Positions 33,693-47,476 are shown, counted from the stretch's first letter. The stretch is 64,000 nucleotides of DNA from Isoetes taiwanensis (GCA_021234155.1 JAJEKV010000302.1:184001-248000), one strand, 5' to 3'. The notes: generated by a model not told the origin, from the letters alone. A program made the numbers and translations.

Positions 33693-36600
33693 AGAGCATT
33701 GCCAGTAACCCCTACGCTACGCTGCACTACTAAAATTGTAGGTAAAACATAAATATCATTAAAGGTAGGTGGTTAGCCACTTGACTACTATGACCATAGC
33801 CTTAAATTAAAGGTCAAGATAAGCTAGTAAAAAGCCAAGTAAAGTCCATATTTATTTTACTAGCTGGTTTCAATGGTACCAGTGACCATTATCCGTCCCT
33901 TCTGCTTTTTACCAAGTTAGTATTAACTTATGTCATGATATAGGCTAATAGTAGCATTGCTTTACCCTAGCCACAATTATATCAGGAAATATTCAACCCA
34001 TTATATGTGCTATATCCATCACTATATTTATAAAAAAAAAAAAAAAAAAAAAGAAAACTCATGCATAGGTTTATTGTGATTCACCATCATAACATTCTTT
34101 ACACATAGAAGAAATACGGATTGCCGTGAAAGGGCTTGCCCAAATGAATAGATCAAAATACTATTAGGAATGGCTTCCATTCCAAAGATAGAACCTTGCT
34201 TTTCTTTTTTGGCTTCAACACATTATCTTATTCTCGCTTAAAAAGCTAAACTATAATGCAGTGTTATAACACAAAAAACGAGATGAGTCTTACTCTGTTC
34301 AAAAGATAACACGTAAAATTTCTATTAAAGGGCGACTTGGCACATTAAAGTGCATGTAAAATCATGTGCCAACCCTGTCTGAATGTTGAACTTATTTTAG
34401 TAACAAAATTATACTAAAACATCTTTCTAAAAATGTCAATTCAGCAAAAAGTTTGATTAAAGTAAACGATGAAAATGCTTCAGCTTACGTTCAATGGGAA
34501 TAAACCTCCTCTGCAAGTATAACAAGAAATAGTAGTTAATAGAGGAGAGTTAAAATCATTATAGAAGTTGCAAGGCCTCAAATATCATCTACACTTTATG
34601 CAAAATAATAAGACTAGTGTGTTTCTCCTTTGCACAGCAAAACATAGGGTTGAAAAAGGTAAAAAGCTTTATTAAATATTGTGTTTTCCTTGGGTTCAAA
34701 TCACAAAGAGTTTATTATATTTACAAGTGTTTTCCTTGGATTTACAAGTTTAAATCATTATAGAAGTTGCAAGGCCTCAAATATCATCTACACTTTATGC
34801 AAAATAATAAGACTAATGTGTTTCTCCTTTGCAGAGCAAAACATAGGGTTGAAAAGGGTAAAAAGCTTTATTAAATATTGTGTTTTCCTTGGGTTTACTT
34901 GTGCTACCTAAGGTTACAGGGAAAGCTAACTAGGCTTGATGCTGATATATTAAACATAATTTAGATCTTTTATGAGGTATATTTTACATGCTTGAAGGAA
35001 GTCCATTGCATGAATTCGACTGGTTGAGAAAATAATGAGCAATGATGTGAAAGAACAATTGGGTGGAGTTCTCATCCTTTCTGCATTTATAACATAGCAT
35101 GAACTCACCGAGCAAACAGTAAGAAAGATTGATATGCTCTTGGAGTAATTGAGAGGCTTATTGAAATGCTCATACAAAAGAACTTTGAAAAGGTATTTAC
35201 TTTTCTTAGTCGCTTTGGAAATATTACTTGCTCTTGCTTGCTACATACTTAAGATCACAAATCCTACAACTTATGAATTAACAGAAACATAAGCATCAGA
35301 TGCACAAAAGCAGTCAAACAAAGATCACTCATCATATGCTATAATATTACTAAGCATTTTTGTTTAAGAATGAAAAAGGGAAACGACACTTTATGACACT
35401 CACAAACTCACACATGTTATCACATTGCATTTGACAGGTAACAAACGCAAGGCATCCTTTAGTTTTCCTTTGCACTTTAACAACACCTATATGCTAGCGC
35501 ACATGAAGATTTTGAAACCTTAAAATAAAGAACCTTGCAACATGAAACATTTTGGTTTTGATTCAATACCTCATCAAATACAAGTAGGCCATCAAAATCT
35601 AATCCACGCCAGTGGAAGTGTTGTTGTAGATGTGATTGTGCCTTTTCTGATAAAGCAATAAGGCTGCTAACATTTAGAGTACAGTTTACAAGGGAGAGAA
35701 AACTCAAAGATAATATAAAATTTTATAGATGTACCTCATGCAACTAGTTCAGGGATTAAGTTAGAAGCAAGCTAACATGCCACTATGCCAAAAAAAATTA
35801 AGACGACCTAACTAAATCTGCTGAATGAAGATTCATTTTAAAGCTTACCTCCCTGCTTTAATTTCGTAGCCAAAACCTCGAAGACAAAAGTGTTCCAATC
35901 AACACCTATGTATATTGGATCAAAGCTTCTTGCTTCTTGAAAACATAGTAAGAGGCAACAATGCTAGATGGATCGTAACCAATTTCATCAATCCGTCAGC
36001 TACAAGAACTTCATGTATTTTCTCCTTCCATTGGAATCCAAATCTTACTTCATTCAATATGAAGCATCAAATCTGCTCGGACATACTAATTTAAATATAA
36101 AAAAGTGGCTGTCCCTAGAGGTGATTCAAAGGCACCTAACCCCGTGGGCATAACTCTTAAACCTAAAACCTAAACCCAAACCTAAACTCAAGAACCCAAA
36201 CCGCCTAAACCTATCAATCCTAGGTTGATTCCTATAAGCTCTCAAAGTATAGTATAGACATGGGCAACACCCTCAACCATTGATGAGGTATAAAAACTTC
36301 AAAAAAATGAAAAAAAAAAAGCATGAAATTATAAAAACTAATATAAATCCATTCATGACATGTCATAAAGCATAGAGATCTGAAATTCAACACCGAATAT
36401 AAAGTAGACAATGTGGCAAGCATTCCTTTTTACATATTATGGGCCAAAAAATACATGTAAACGCATTAGCAATTGGGTTGTTAAGTTTTAATTTCTAGAG
36501 TGCCATATCTTTGGACCTCCCATGACAAAATCCCATGTTGACCCAAATTCTTGGAGCACCTCATTGGATTTCATCTCAGAGACAAAAACTCACTACCAAT

Positions 36601-36749
36601 ACCACCTGGAAAAAGAAAGAACTTCGTTACTGACCAGTGAAAGACAAAAGGACATTCAAGCTTCCCACATTGTTAACCATGTCTGATATTATCCACACAA
36701 GACTACATTTTATGATTTACGTATTTAGATTTTGATGATTTAGAGTGAA
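33693..36749. other. Intergenic DNA with one two-copy duplication
   Basis: AT-rich, including an A run at 34031-34050. No gene recognised apart from the duplication at 34551-34897. Confidence 0.5.
34551..34897. repeat. ~146-bp direct duplication
   Basis: 34551-34696 and about 34750-34897 share AATCATTATAGAAGTTGCAA through AATATTGTGTTTTCCTTGGG with few changes. Confidence 0.85.
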
Positions 36750-39700
36750 CTAAACGTAGGTGTAAGGGAGAAATAAAATTGTGTTAATCACAACTACCAT
36801 AATAACAATGGCTGCTAGTATCCTTGATGCCCTAACAGATGTTACATTGCCCCCAAAGAAGAGTGTTGTCCTTGAAGCCTTGATTGCTCTGGAGTCGACA
36901 GTAACGTTAATTGCAGATGAACCTGTACAAATTCAAACATCAGTGCTCCTAGAGCGATATTTTAACATAATAGGTGCAGCAATGAACTTTTAATGTGTAA
37001 GCACTGGTAGGACGTACAATTATATCGTGTCCATCCCAAACGACCATTTTCCAGATCATAAACTACCAACTTATCTTTCAATACTATATCTGCAGAACAC
37101 AGGCATTGGGTGAATCTCAAGGTACTTTCTTTTTTTGGAAAATACATTAAATTTGGTTTAAAGAGGTTTTCTTTTCCATGTAATTAAATAGGTTAATACC
37201 TCCAAGTATTGTCACTTGCAGTTGACTGTTTGCAGACCCAATAGGTTGCCATCCTATACACCAGATTGGTGTGCTATCCTGCAAAAAAAGGGCTAAGAAC
37301 CTTATTAAGGTTTTATGTTGTAATCCATATTGGCTGCCCAAGATTTGGCTTGTAACTACTGAAGAAATCTATAGCTATTTCTGATAATACTCAGACATCA
37401 AGAACGTGAGCCATGTAGTGTACATAATTCTTTTCTTTTATTGTGCAAGACATTTTAAATTCCAAATGCTTGAAATCTGGTATAACCACCCACATCAGAA
37501 GAAAGAAAAGGGCACTGCTACATGGCAACTACTTAACTGCCATAGCTCATCATATAGAAAGGTAACTATCTTGCTTTACCTAACTTGGACATTTTATTAC
37601 ACATAAAGAACTGCATTATTAATGGCATCTTCTTATATGAGATTCATTTTCTGCCTTAGAAAAACAATGGGTACCAATACTGCATGCAGGATTTAATGTT
37701 AAAAAAGATTAAACAAATAAAGATGAGTGTTGTTGCGGTGGCAAAATGAGTACCGCAGATAGTTGATGTATGAGGTATTCTGATGGTGTTACTTCCATAG
37801 ATGCACCTTCAAAATATAACATAAGATGTGGAAAGTGTTTATCCACACTGCAAATTAGAAAATGTTTGATTTGGTTAAAATTACATACTATGTCTATCAG
37901 CATATAAAGACAAAGATAAATTGTTGTATTAAACTGATATAGAGAACGAAACTGACCTGCCCAAAACAATAAAACATACATTCCCTCTTAATACGAAGGC
38001 AGATGAAGGAGCTACTCGAATAATCTGCAACGCGAACCGATTATCCAATAAAACTCAACTATTCTTGTAGAAACTAACAAGAAATGCATACATACTGCAT
38101 TAACAAGGTCCTGGTAGGTCCGATCAGGTAGATATGCAAGTGTTGTTCCACTATCGAATATTGTTCCATGTGGTCCATTTGTGCCAACCATAGGCTGATC
38201 AATTGTTATGTTGTCCCCATTGACTGAAATGTTAAGAAGATTGACGTTGTAGTGCCCTCTGTTGAATTGTGAATTCAGCTTAGTGCAAAAGTCAGCTTTG
38301 AAGGCGGTTGGCAGAAAAGAAACCACAAAGACTTGGAACTTAGAATGTTTTGACAACATGGAGAACATACTCAGACATCAAAATGCATCTTGCCCATATA
38401 ATACTTAAGAAGATTCCACATTACTCATAGCGCTGGACATTAATGTCCACTTATGATCCTATTGTGTGCACCTAGTCGAAAAATTGTCCCTTCAAGCTTC
38501 CAATGCACCTACTGTGATACTGACAGACAAAACTTCATGACATGCAGTATAAGAATGCATTTTATTTCCTAAGCCAGATAGAAAATTAGAACATATTACA
38601 TCTTACGTTGATGGGATAAGTGGAGTGTAGACAAGACTTTCTTCAAGAACATTCCCAAGAACCAAAATTCCGCCTCCGCTGTCCCCTCCTTCAAGGCAGT
38701 GGGCAAAAGTCTTTACAGTTTTCCCTTGCTTGGCTAGTTGAGAAGAAATAGATAAGTCACTTGACCCAAGACCTAGTATTCCATCCAATGCCCGAGATGA
38801 GGCTGCAAGTTCACCTGATTGATTGAAGCTGCACCTGCTTGTCATTTCAAATCAAATGGTTAAGACCATGTATATGATGAGTAGAATCTGCAATTGAACT
38901 GTTCGATGAGGAACATCAGTTAATAAATTCATTATACATGTGCGTTTAAATTACCACACTGAACCTACTGCTTGTCCCAATCATCTGCACACCCACCCAA
39001 TGCTTGTCCTAGAATGGTAAGCGCAATTGAACTGTTCAATTACGAGGACCATTCATAAACTCAGTATATTCAAGTGTTTAAATTACCACACTGAACTTAA
39101 TACTTGTCCCAATCATCTTCACACACCACCCAATGCATGTCCTAATTATTGCATACTATCCAATGGAGTCTCTACAGAATGTTGAAAATATGATAATGTG
39201 TTTATGATCTCGAAGATACTGTTGTCCTAAAGTCTTTCCCTAAAATTGCATAATCAAATTATTGCACGTTGTCATTTAGAATTGTTTACTGTCCAAAAAG
39301 ATTAAGGTCTCAAAGGCTATATGAAGGAGGGCATACCCGAAAAGAATGGGTGCAGTTAAACTTGCCATGTAGGAAGAGTTTACTAATCCAGAATACTGTA
39401 ACTTATCTTCTACCAGGTACCCAACAGTGACACTGCCATCGCCATATTCAAATGCATAACCACACATTTCATCTTCATTACATCCAGATTCCGATATTTT
39501 ACTTGCCAAAAGACAACGATTATCTGTACATAAAACTGATGAGCTGCTTGATGAGCTCCTCATATCATATGGTACAATAGGAATCTGCCAAAAAGTACTT
39601 GACATTGTCAAAATTGTACTCTTGTATATTAGCCTAAAAGGATCATACTACCAAAGTCAACAAGGAACATTTTTAAAGACTAATTAAGGCATAAAATGAC

Positions 39701-40377
39701 AGAATAGACCAGTAAAAATTGAATCTAGCAAGCAAGAAGCTTGTAGTTACTTTAAGATCACTTGAAGACGGGCAGCCAACACAGGGTTGACAATTGAGCC
39801 ATAAAAGATCGCTTCCAGTATCCACTTGTACATAATAATCTTTTGGCGGAGTTCCAATTGTGATTTGTGCAAAATACAACCTGAAATCATTTCACTGGGT
39901 GAAAAACAAATAAATGCAGTAACTTCTTGTCCAATAACAAATTTCCTGATAGATGTTCATATATCGCCTTTGTGATTAGTGATGCAGAAAAGGTGCAAAA
40001 AGTGTCTGATAAAAACTAACAAAATCAAGTAGATGTCAATACCCAGCAACATAGGGATCAGCAGCACCCCCAATTGGTAGGCTCACAACATTTGCGGAGA
40101 GCCTGCGCATGTGTCCTCGATCATGCGATTTCAGAAGCTGGATGAGTTCAACTGTCATGCCCCTTCCTCCAGTATTCTTATGGGAACCTTCATGTGAGGT
40201 ATATCTGTGAGTAAGCTCCAAAACAGGAATGTGATATTCACCAGCTCCTGTACTAGCATGTGCCTTCAATTGACACAAAAAGCCAATGCCTAATGCCACC
40301 AACACTGCAATTATGCACATCTTAGCTTGAGACCTGAACCAAAGTTGACACTTGGGTTTCCAACACCCTTTAATCAT
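36750..40377 (-). CDS. A1 aspartic protease (plant, putative membrane/GPI type), ten exons
   Basis: Pepsin-like protease. Exons on the minus strand: 40043-40377, 39751-39880, 39337-39584, 38607-38834, 38096-38258, 37957-38024, 37754-37847, 37200-37278, 37018-37089, 36750-36922. All introns are GT-AG and every phase fits, giving 1590 nt (529 aa). The N-terminus has a hydrophobic signal or anchor (about residues 20-37), then LYFAQITIGTPPKDYYVQVD and catalytic DTGS (Asp132), TFAHCLEGGDSGGGILVLG-type core, and second catalytic DSGT (Asp349, TIFDSGTTLAYLP). It continues with IWCIGWQ, ILGDIVLKDKLVVYDLENGR and LGWTRYNC, and ends in a hydrophobic tail (ILAAIVIMVVVI) as in GPI-anchored relatives of Arabidopsis A36/A39. 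No defect seen. The only intact gene in the window. Confidence 0.93.
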
Positions 40378-41822
40378 ATTGGAATGTTTTCTCTGAAACT
40401 TGGAAAGGTCAAAATAGCTTCAGAAAGCATAAATGCTTAATAGTGGCAGAAAATAACTGTCAATTGGGCAGTGGCGTATAAGAAAATGCACATTGTCCTT
40501 GCAGAATACACATTGTTTTGAGTGCTCCATTTTTCTAACCACTTGAGAAAAGGTAGAAAAAACCCCGGTTACCTGCAGTCCAACCATCCAATCATTAGCC
40601 AAAAATGGGTAATAAAGAAAGGGACTAGCAGGTAAGCATTGGGGTTTCATGGCTTATAGCCCTTCAACCTTAAATGTAACATGAAAAGATAGAATAGACA
40701 AAGCTGAAATAGAAAAGGAACAGTGGTGATAATAATCCTATCATTCATTCCATGTAACAGACGTCTACATGTAATTCCTTAATTCATATAAGCATCACAA
40801 ATGCATATAAAAGAGATTAAAGGTCAGAGATACATTCCCTGTTATGCACCAGCGACCATTCTAAATGTAATGCTGTCCAAAGTGGTTATTTCCAGTCAAA
40901 TCTAGAGCCTCAAAACAGAATAGAATAGAAACATCATGTGTTTCATATTAAGTTTCATTTCATTTCATGTATGCATAACGTTGATTATCCCTCCCCATTG
41001 CTTGTAGAATTTTCCTTCATTCATATAACCATAAAATGCAATGAAACCTGATTTAATGGCACGTCATCACCCTCCAGAAAGTCGTCCTCCTCAGTAATAA
41101 TGTTGATGTTGCTCCTAGCGCTTGCACTAGCATTAATATTCTTCCCAGCAATAACCAGATTGCAGGCCTCAATACTAGAACCAGGGCGCCTCACATTAAT
41201 AGGCTTCTTAATAGCATTGATGTTAATACCAGCCTGTCTTGCCATTTCTTCCAAAGCAGATTTTTTAATGGCCACTCCATCATTTTTGCAATCAATCCCT
41301 TTCCTTTGAGCATGCTTATGATGTCTGCCTTGGTTGGCTTAGCATTACTAGAACCTTCAGGCCTTGTCATAGCTTCAGAAACTACTGAAGAAGATCCCTG
41401 GCTGCTAAGCAAACTTGCCTCTCTGTTAGTAAGATCAGACGAACTTTCAACCAGGAGCCACGAATTGTCTCCTTCTCAGAAAGGCATTAACAAGGTCCTC
41501 ATATTCATGCTTACCCACCATTTCCAAAACAGGTCAAAGGATTGTGTGTAAATGAGAACTAGCAAATCCATTAAAGCAAATCCAGCTGTCCAAAGGCAAA
41601 TCTATATTCAATGCATATGGCTTTACACAGAGCAACCGTATTCTTTACCTAATTCATCAATGTCAGTACTATTCCTAATGCTAAATGTAGGTCTGATACC
41701 CTTTAATCATATTGGAATGTTTTCTTTGAAATTTGGAAAGGTCAAAATAGCTTCAGAAAGTATAAATGCTTAATAGTGGCAGAAAATAACTGTCAATTGG
41801 GCAGTGGCATATAAGAAAATGC
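40366..41822. repeat. Duplication of protease 5' end
   Basis: 40366-40490, which includes the start codon region and 5' flank of the protease gene, recurs in direct orientation at 41695-41822 with few differences (CCCTTTAATCATATTGGAAT to GGGCAGTGGC[GA]TATAAGAAA). The two copies are about 1.33 kb apart. Confidence 0.85.
41021..41470 (-). pseudogene. Unknown protein fragment with one frameshift
   Basis: Minus strand: SSSVVSEAMTRPEGSSNAKP then TKADIISMLKGKGLIAK, a one-base shift near 41285 in an A run, then NDGVAIKKSALEEMARQAGI, NAIKKPINVRR and NIITEEDDFLEGDDVPLNQ. The charged, helix-forming composition and continuity across the shift indicate a real exon. I cannot name the family. It lies between the two copies of the protease 5' flank. 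Confidence 0.4.
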
Positions 41823-42067
41823 ATTATCAAAACATATCAAAGCAAGGAAGGCGGCACTTATGCTGCTGCTCTGCAATCTCATTTTACAAAATCATGCATT
41901 CTTTGACATGAATTCAAGGTAAGGTACAGTCCTGCATTAAAAAAATTGTTGTAGGCATGTTGGGGGCCGGAAAAGAAAGAGGGAATGCAAATTTTTACCA
42001 TGAGGATGTGGGCGTATGCCTGAGATTATGACGACATGAAAAATGACGAAACCCAAATAGATGATCC

Positions 42068-42560
42068 ATGCGATTTTGGAAGAAGATGCATGCATGGCAG
42101 CGTTTCCATGGAGTGGCCATGCAACAAACCAACCCACGACTGGACGTCCTTCTCCGATTATATGGGGGCACCGCTTTGTCGCCAACTTTAGCACTTGGCG
42201 ACGCAGCCCACCATTATCAACCGTTCAAATCCTTCCTTAAACAAAGGAAAGCGTCTAAAAAGTTCCTAAACCGTTCAAATTTTTCCTTAAACGGAGGACA
42301 CTGCCTCAAAGTTGCTAATATGTTGGATGAAGCACAGAAATGGGTGTATTCTAACTAAATTGTCATCAATTTACAATTTCCATGTAATTAATTGTCATGT
42401 TTTTAGCCACTTTCTTAGGTGATAAATGTCCAGGCCTGGCCTTATCCTTCGGGCGAAGGTATTGACATGCATTCGTTGGCATATCTAGTTTCTTGAAAAC
42501 TAGTTGATGTCGCACATGATGGTTTGCCCTCGTGAATGGCTAAGGCATTTGTTGAATACA
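42068..42560. other. No gene supported
   Basis: One plus-strand open stretch (42068-42358) has no recognisable similarity; a phrase ACCGTTCAAAT[CT][CT]TTCCTTAAAC is repeated at about 42220 and 42271. Confidence 0.4.
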
Positions 42561-42569
42561 AATTAATTG

Positions 42570-42840
42570 GTTGTGTCATATACTACTAAAAGTGTTGTTA
42601 TACATCATGGTTGTGTCATGTGTCATTGTCATGTGTCATATACTACTAGAAGTATTGCTATACATAATGGTTGTGTCATGTGTCATTTTCATGTGTCATA
42701 TACTCCTTGTTGCTATATATCATAGTTGTGTCATGTATTATATAATAATAGAAGTGCTATTATAGTTGTGTCACGTGTCATATAATATTAGAAGTGTTGT
42801 CCTCTCCTCTCATATAATACTAGAAGTGTTTGCTGCGCTC
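42570..42840 (+). repeat. Imperfect tandem repeat, GTTGTGTCATGTGTCAT units
   Basis: Four to five units of about 60-80 bp with TGTGTCAT[GA]T and ATACTACTAGAAGT[GA]TTG. Confidence 0.75.
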
Positions 42841-43085
42841 CTTATGGGTCCCATAGGCCGATTGGCCTCAGTGGTCATTTTTATTTCCATTTACCAATGC
42901 AAAGCTTTTGTTTCCTAGTTTTTAATAGATTACATTGCCATTCTCCTTGTTACGATTCCTATCTACTCTTTGTTTAGCTATTTTTTATTCTATTCTACTC
43001 CTTGTTACAATTCCTATTCGACTCATTATTTAACTATTATTTCTTCTATTCTGCTCCATGTATTTTCTCTGACGTTTTTGCATAG

Positions 43086-43226
43086 CTCTTTATTTTCCAA
43101 TGCTATTTAACATCACGGGCTTATTCATATTCTTCGTATATATGTAGCATGGCTTTAGCTCTTTATTTTCCAATGCTATTTAACATCACAGGCCTATTCA
43201 TATTCTTCGCATATATGCAGCATGGC
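43086..43226 (+). repeat. 71-bp direct duplication
   Basis: GCTCTTTATTTTCCAATGCT to ATATATG[TC]AGCATGGCTT occurs twice in direct succession. Confidence 0.85.
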
Positions 43227-43423
43227 TTCCGAACCAGAGAAAAGTATTCCAAGAAGCAAACAAGTCACATTATTCAACACGCCATGTTTCATGCAGAACG
43301 TCCTAGCAAACACTCCATGCAGTACATCAGGTGAACAAAACATTAACCTACATGATGATTTTCAAGAGCATGGAAGGAAATTGTAGGTGAATTGGGAAGG
43401 ATAACAAAAGCTGTGGAAAAGTT

Positions 43424-43680
43424 TTAAGATGATTGGCTTGATAAATTCAGATGGTTAGAAATTGACAAGGAATGAGAATTCATGTGGTGTTCTATTTGTA
43501 GAAAAGATCCTCATTGCAGGTCTCTTTTTGCTTGCACAAGAGCAAAGAATTTTTAAACCTTTGCCTTAGAGGAACATGCAAGCTCCAAAGCACATAGGGA
43601 TGCAATTTTATTGCAAGAGCGAGACAAGGATGGTCTCCAAAAGCTCGCAAAGAAGAGAAAGGTTAGTGTCAATAATTCTC
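43424..43680 (+). pseudogene. TTF-type zinc finger of hAT-like transposase relative
   Basis: One frame reads DDWLDKFRWLEIDKE, stop, EFMWCSICRKDPHCRSLFAC, AKNF, stop, TFALEEHASSKAHRDAILLQ. The order W-x-x-F-x-W-L, MWC-x2-C, SLF, NF, EEHxxSKxHRDA is that of TTF/BED-like zinc fingers at the start of hAT-related transposases and their domesticated relatives. Cys-Cys and His-His zinc ligands are still visible. Two stops make it a remnant; no hAT catalytic or dimerisation domain follows. Confidence 0.6.
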
Positions 43681-44207
43681 TAGAAAAGTTATTTAAGTTA
43701 TTTAAGTGCGCTTTGAAGGATTTTGATTTCAATATGAGCATATAGTCTTGAAATTCAAGTGCACATTATCACCACATTTTTACAGGATGCCCACATGAAC
43801 ACGTGAAGAACGAATATATTTGGTGGAGGATAACTTGGCGGAGGAGAACTTGTTAGTTGGTAAGACGATGATGAATATGTACTTGGAATTTCTTATTGAT
43901 CATATGTTTTTATTGCTTAAAAACCCTTTGTTATTGAGTATTCTATTCTATTCTGTTCCTATTGTAGAGATATTTTTGCTTTTTCAATTACACATTTGTA
44001 ACATTATCTAATATAATGGATATAACCTTGTGCATTTATATTAAGGCTGAAATTACATTTTGAAGCAAAATTTGTCAACTAGATCATATTTTAGTATATA
44101 TGTTTCCGGTTTCATAAATTTTCACAGGGAGCTTCCGGATGGAATGAAGTAATTCCGATTAATAGGAGTGCATGTAGGAAATTTTCCTAATGGAAAAAAA
44201 AAAAAAC

Positions 44208-44290
44208 TTTCCAACGCTGACCTAGTGGCTGCATACTAGGCTTGATAGTGACATGCATAGGTTCAAATCCTTGTGCTTTCATTTATTTTG
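44208..44290 (+). repeat. tRNA-like SINE head candidate
   Basis: A possible Pol III A box (TGACCTAGTGG) and, 36 bp further, a good B box (GGTTCAAATCC) follow an A run. No tRNA fold is possible. Likely a short SINE remnant. Confidence 0.4.
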
Positions 44291-47200
44291 AACATTTAAC
44301 TCACCTCGTTGTCACCAATATATGCTCTATTATATTTGTTTTCTCATTAGATTTGTTTACACCAAATCTCCCTTCAATTCATTCATATCTCATAAATCTT
44401 CATGCCTTTTTTTTTCACTATTCATGTGAATTTAAGTTGTCTTGGTATATCTTTTAAAACAATGCCCTTAACACTCTGCACTGTTTTCACTGTTTTCACA
44501 CTTTCATGACCTCAGTACTTTTTGTTATCATATTATTTAATTCAATTCCATTCTAAAAGCCTAATAAAACTATATCTAATGGATGTGACTGCCTTTTCCA
44601 TTTTACATAATGAATTCAAGCTTAAAATTGCCCAATCTGCTGCATCTTTTTGTTAGTCCCTTTTTTGGGGGATCAAGGATACATGTCGCATTTGCTTGAG
44701 ATAAAAAACACACAAGCATATCTTGTTGAACAAGACCAACTAAGGCCAAATTATATTGCAAGATAACCAAGACCAACTAAGGCCAATATTGCAAGATAAC
44801 CAAACAAGGCCAATATCGCAAGATAACAGCAAGATAACAGAAGTGATATCCACTACAACCTACAGAAGATGGTGTCAATTGACAGGCAAACAGACGATGA
44901 TGTCAACTGATATGAAAATTTTAGCATTAAAACAACTCGTGTTTCAAACCTATTATCTTAGAAGCCACATCATGGTACAAGTAATCACGACTGAGCATTG
45001 TTTGCAACAATTGTATTCAGTCACATTTTCTTGAGGTGATTGTTAAGAATGCTACAATACTAGAGCTTTCAAGTCAAGTGCAATACTAGAGCTTTCAAGT
45101 AGAATATGTTCTAATGTTGTGGCATATCAATATGGGATATCCTTGCATCCCATATGTAACCAAAATGCCAGCAGACCATCATTCTTAGACCATGTGGAGA
45201 AGATGATTCTATTACACCACATAGAAGGTACGCAATTCCTGATCTTCTTAATCTGTTACCAAAGGTAAAAGGCCTCTAGTTCCCTTGTGAAATACAAGAG
45301 TTCTATGACCTATAATTGAGTACAATCAACAAATATGAAAAGCTGAAGTCTGAAATCATTATATTTGGCCTTTGAAAGTGCACATTAGGAAAGCTCTGAT
45401 TCCATGAACATAAAATTTACTAAGTGACAAAGATTCATTATGCATGCTGTTCGTGAAAGTTGGATTAAACAGTTGCAGTAAGGCACCTAAAAAAAGAGAT
45501 TGGAGAATTGAACCCCACGCCCCAGAAGACAATATTGTTTCCTCAGTCTAGGAAGTCAATAAATTTCCCTTCCAAAAGTGGCTTGTTTATAATAGAACTT
45601 TCAAGTTCTAGATCGACCTATACAAGCATTAAAGTCTCCAACAAGACTCTTGTATGATTTCATGAAATAATTTGACACCCCAAACATGAATGCTTTGACA
45701 TCCCAATATTTAAATATCAAACTGTAATGCCCAGTTTATGAGAGATCAAATAGAATACTTGACGAAGAATCCTAGAAAGAAAGGAGGTTCTTATTTGCCA
45801 CAGTTGACTGTAATGCCCAGGTTATGAGAGATCAAACAGAATACTTGACGAAGAATTCTAGAAAGGAAGGAGGTTCTTATTTGTCACAATTGGCAGTTAG
45901 AGACACAGAGAGCATGCAAATTTATTTCTGGATAATCCTTGAGCTGGAAACACAGCCACTAAACCAATAGCAAAGCCTAATATCATTCATAATCTTAACT
46001 TATTGAAACAAGCCTGACTTCCGTAAGCAGCACGCAACTTGCCTTCCTGAAGATGATCATTAATTGACTAAATCCTTTTTTTATTTGTTTATCATAGAAC
46101 TCCCAACTAAATCATAAGAATTGTTTCTTATCTGCCCAGAATTCATCAAACATACGATCTAAGGTGGATTTTTCTCGTGGCACTCAGAACACTCCCAAGA
46201 ATTCAGCCCAACTCACAAAATCAGGCTCTATTGGTATTTATTAAAAAGTCCCCGACTTCATCTATTTGCCACGCTCTGCTTAAAAGCAAAACATGCAACT
46301 GCAATAATCTGCTAGCGGTCTAAAGGGATAATCTTGTAACATAGAATCAAAACAATGATACACTACAACAACGAATTCTTACTTCTTACTCTTAAGTTTT
46401 CATAAACTTTTAGCAATAGCAGGTCGCTCCATGCTCAAGTTCTGCAAAAAAGCAATATGCATCGTCATAACTCCCAACAACACAAGCTAAAGTTAAATGT
46501 AAATAATCTTTAGACATCTTCCTCACAAAGCATTGATGTTCTCATTGCATTGTTGGACTGTATGGTTGAGAGGCCGTTCCTCTCGACCGTTTCTGTAGTA
46601 TTGAGTAGCAGCTTATCCTCTCTGCCCACTAGAAACCAGCATCTCAGTCTCATCTACATAAATCTGTACCATTGCTCGTAGTAAACAGTGTGTGCAAGCA
46701 TATCACCATATATGGGACTGTATGTAGTTGTACGATGCACTTGTACTAGGCCCTCACCTTTTGATGTTTTCATCATATATCATGGTTATTTAAAGCACGA
46801 ACTTTTAAAAGCTGCTAGTAGATGTGGTTTCTTTTCTTACTAGAATTTCAATTTAAGTGATGTATTGGTTTCAACCAAGTAAGAACAACCTATGGGCTAA
46901 ACTATGTAATGACAGGAAAACACAAGAGGTTCGAACCAGCAATTGAACTAAAATTCTCTGGAAACTTTTTGAGTAGATTCTGCTTGATAGGTTCGTACAC
47001 ACCCGATTAGTTAGTCAAGTTCAATCGCCTCCAGGCATAGGATGTAAGGCCCCTCTGAACCCCTGATAGAATAGCACTCCCCTGTGCCATCTATGATCCT
47101 TTACTTCCTACGAAGTTCTGAAGGGCATAAATAACTTCACTTAGGGTCCTCCTCCTCTGTGCCTCCTTCCCTTGTGTTCATGCTTAAACATTCAAGCAAA

Positions 47201-47398
47201 ATATGATGCATTCGCAAACCTGCTTGTCATAAGCACCAAAAATTCATGCAGATACTTAGCAATCCTAACAATTGTTTGCTTTGTTTCATAAGTTGTCTAA
47301 AATATTATGATTCTGCATACAGTCATGCCTTTGATACATAGTAAAATAGAAATTTTTATCGGAATTTATAACCTGTAAATAAACAAGAAAACACTTAC
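44291..47398. other. Intergenic DNA
   Basis: No gene recognised. Contains the tandem pair at 45721-45893 and a short repeat GACCAACTAAGGCCAA (44732 and 44771). Confidence 0.5.
45721..45893. repeat. 86-bp tandem pair
   Basis: ACTGTAATGCCCAG[TG]TTATG starts both units (45721 and 45807). Confidence 0.9.
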
Positions 47399-47476
47399 GG
47401 TAGAACTCCAGCAAGGTTTCCATTTAAACCAGAATAAAGACCCTTAAGAGATAATCCTTCCACCCAATTGAGCTGC
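47399..47476 (-). pseudogene. Orphan LRR-like exon
   Basis: Minus strand: acceptor TTTTTGCAG, 78-bp open exon reading QLNWVEGLSLKGLYSG then NGNLAGVLP, donor GTAAGTG. The end N-G-N-L-x-G-x-L-P resembles the NxLxGxIP part of plant extracellular leucine-rich repeats, whose exons are often 72-78 bp. No neighbouring exon was found, so it is an isolated remnant or part of a gene with very long introns. Confidence 0.3.

Noticed and set aside
34031-34050. Poly-A run as a sign of a processed retrocopy
   Set aside because: No coding sequence lies upstream of it and no target duplication was found.
42068-42358. 96-codon plus-strand open stretch
   Set aside because: No splice context, no similarity, and it includes an internal duplication of non-coding character.
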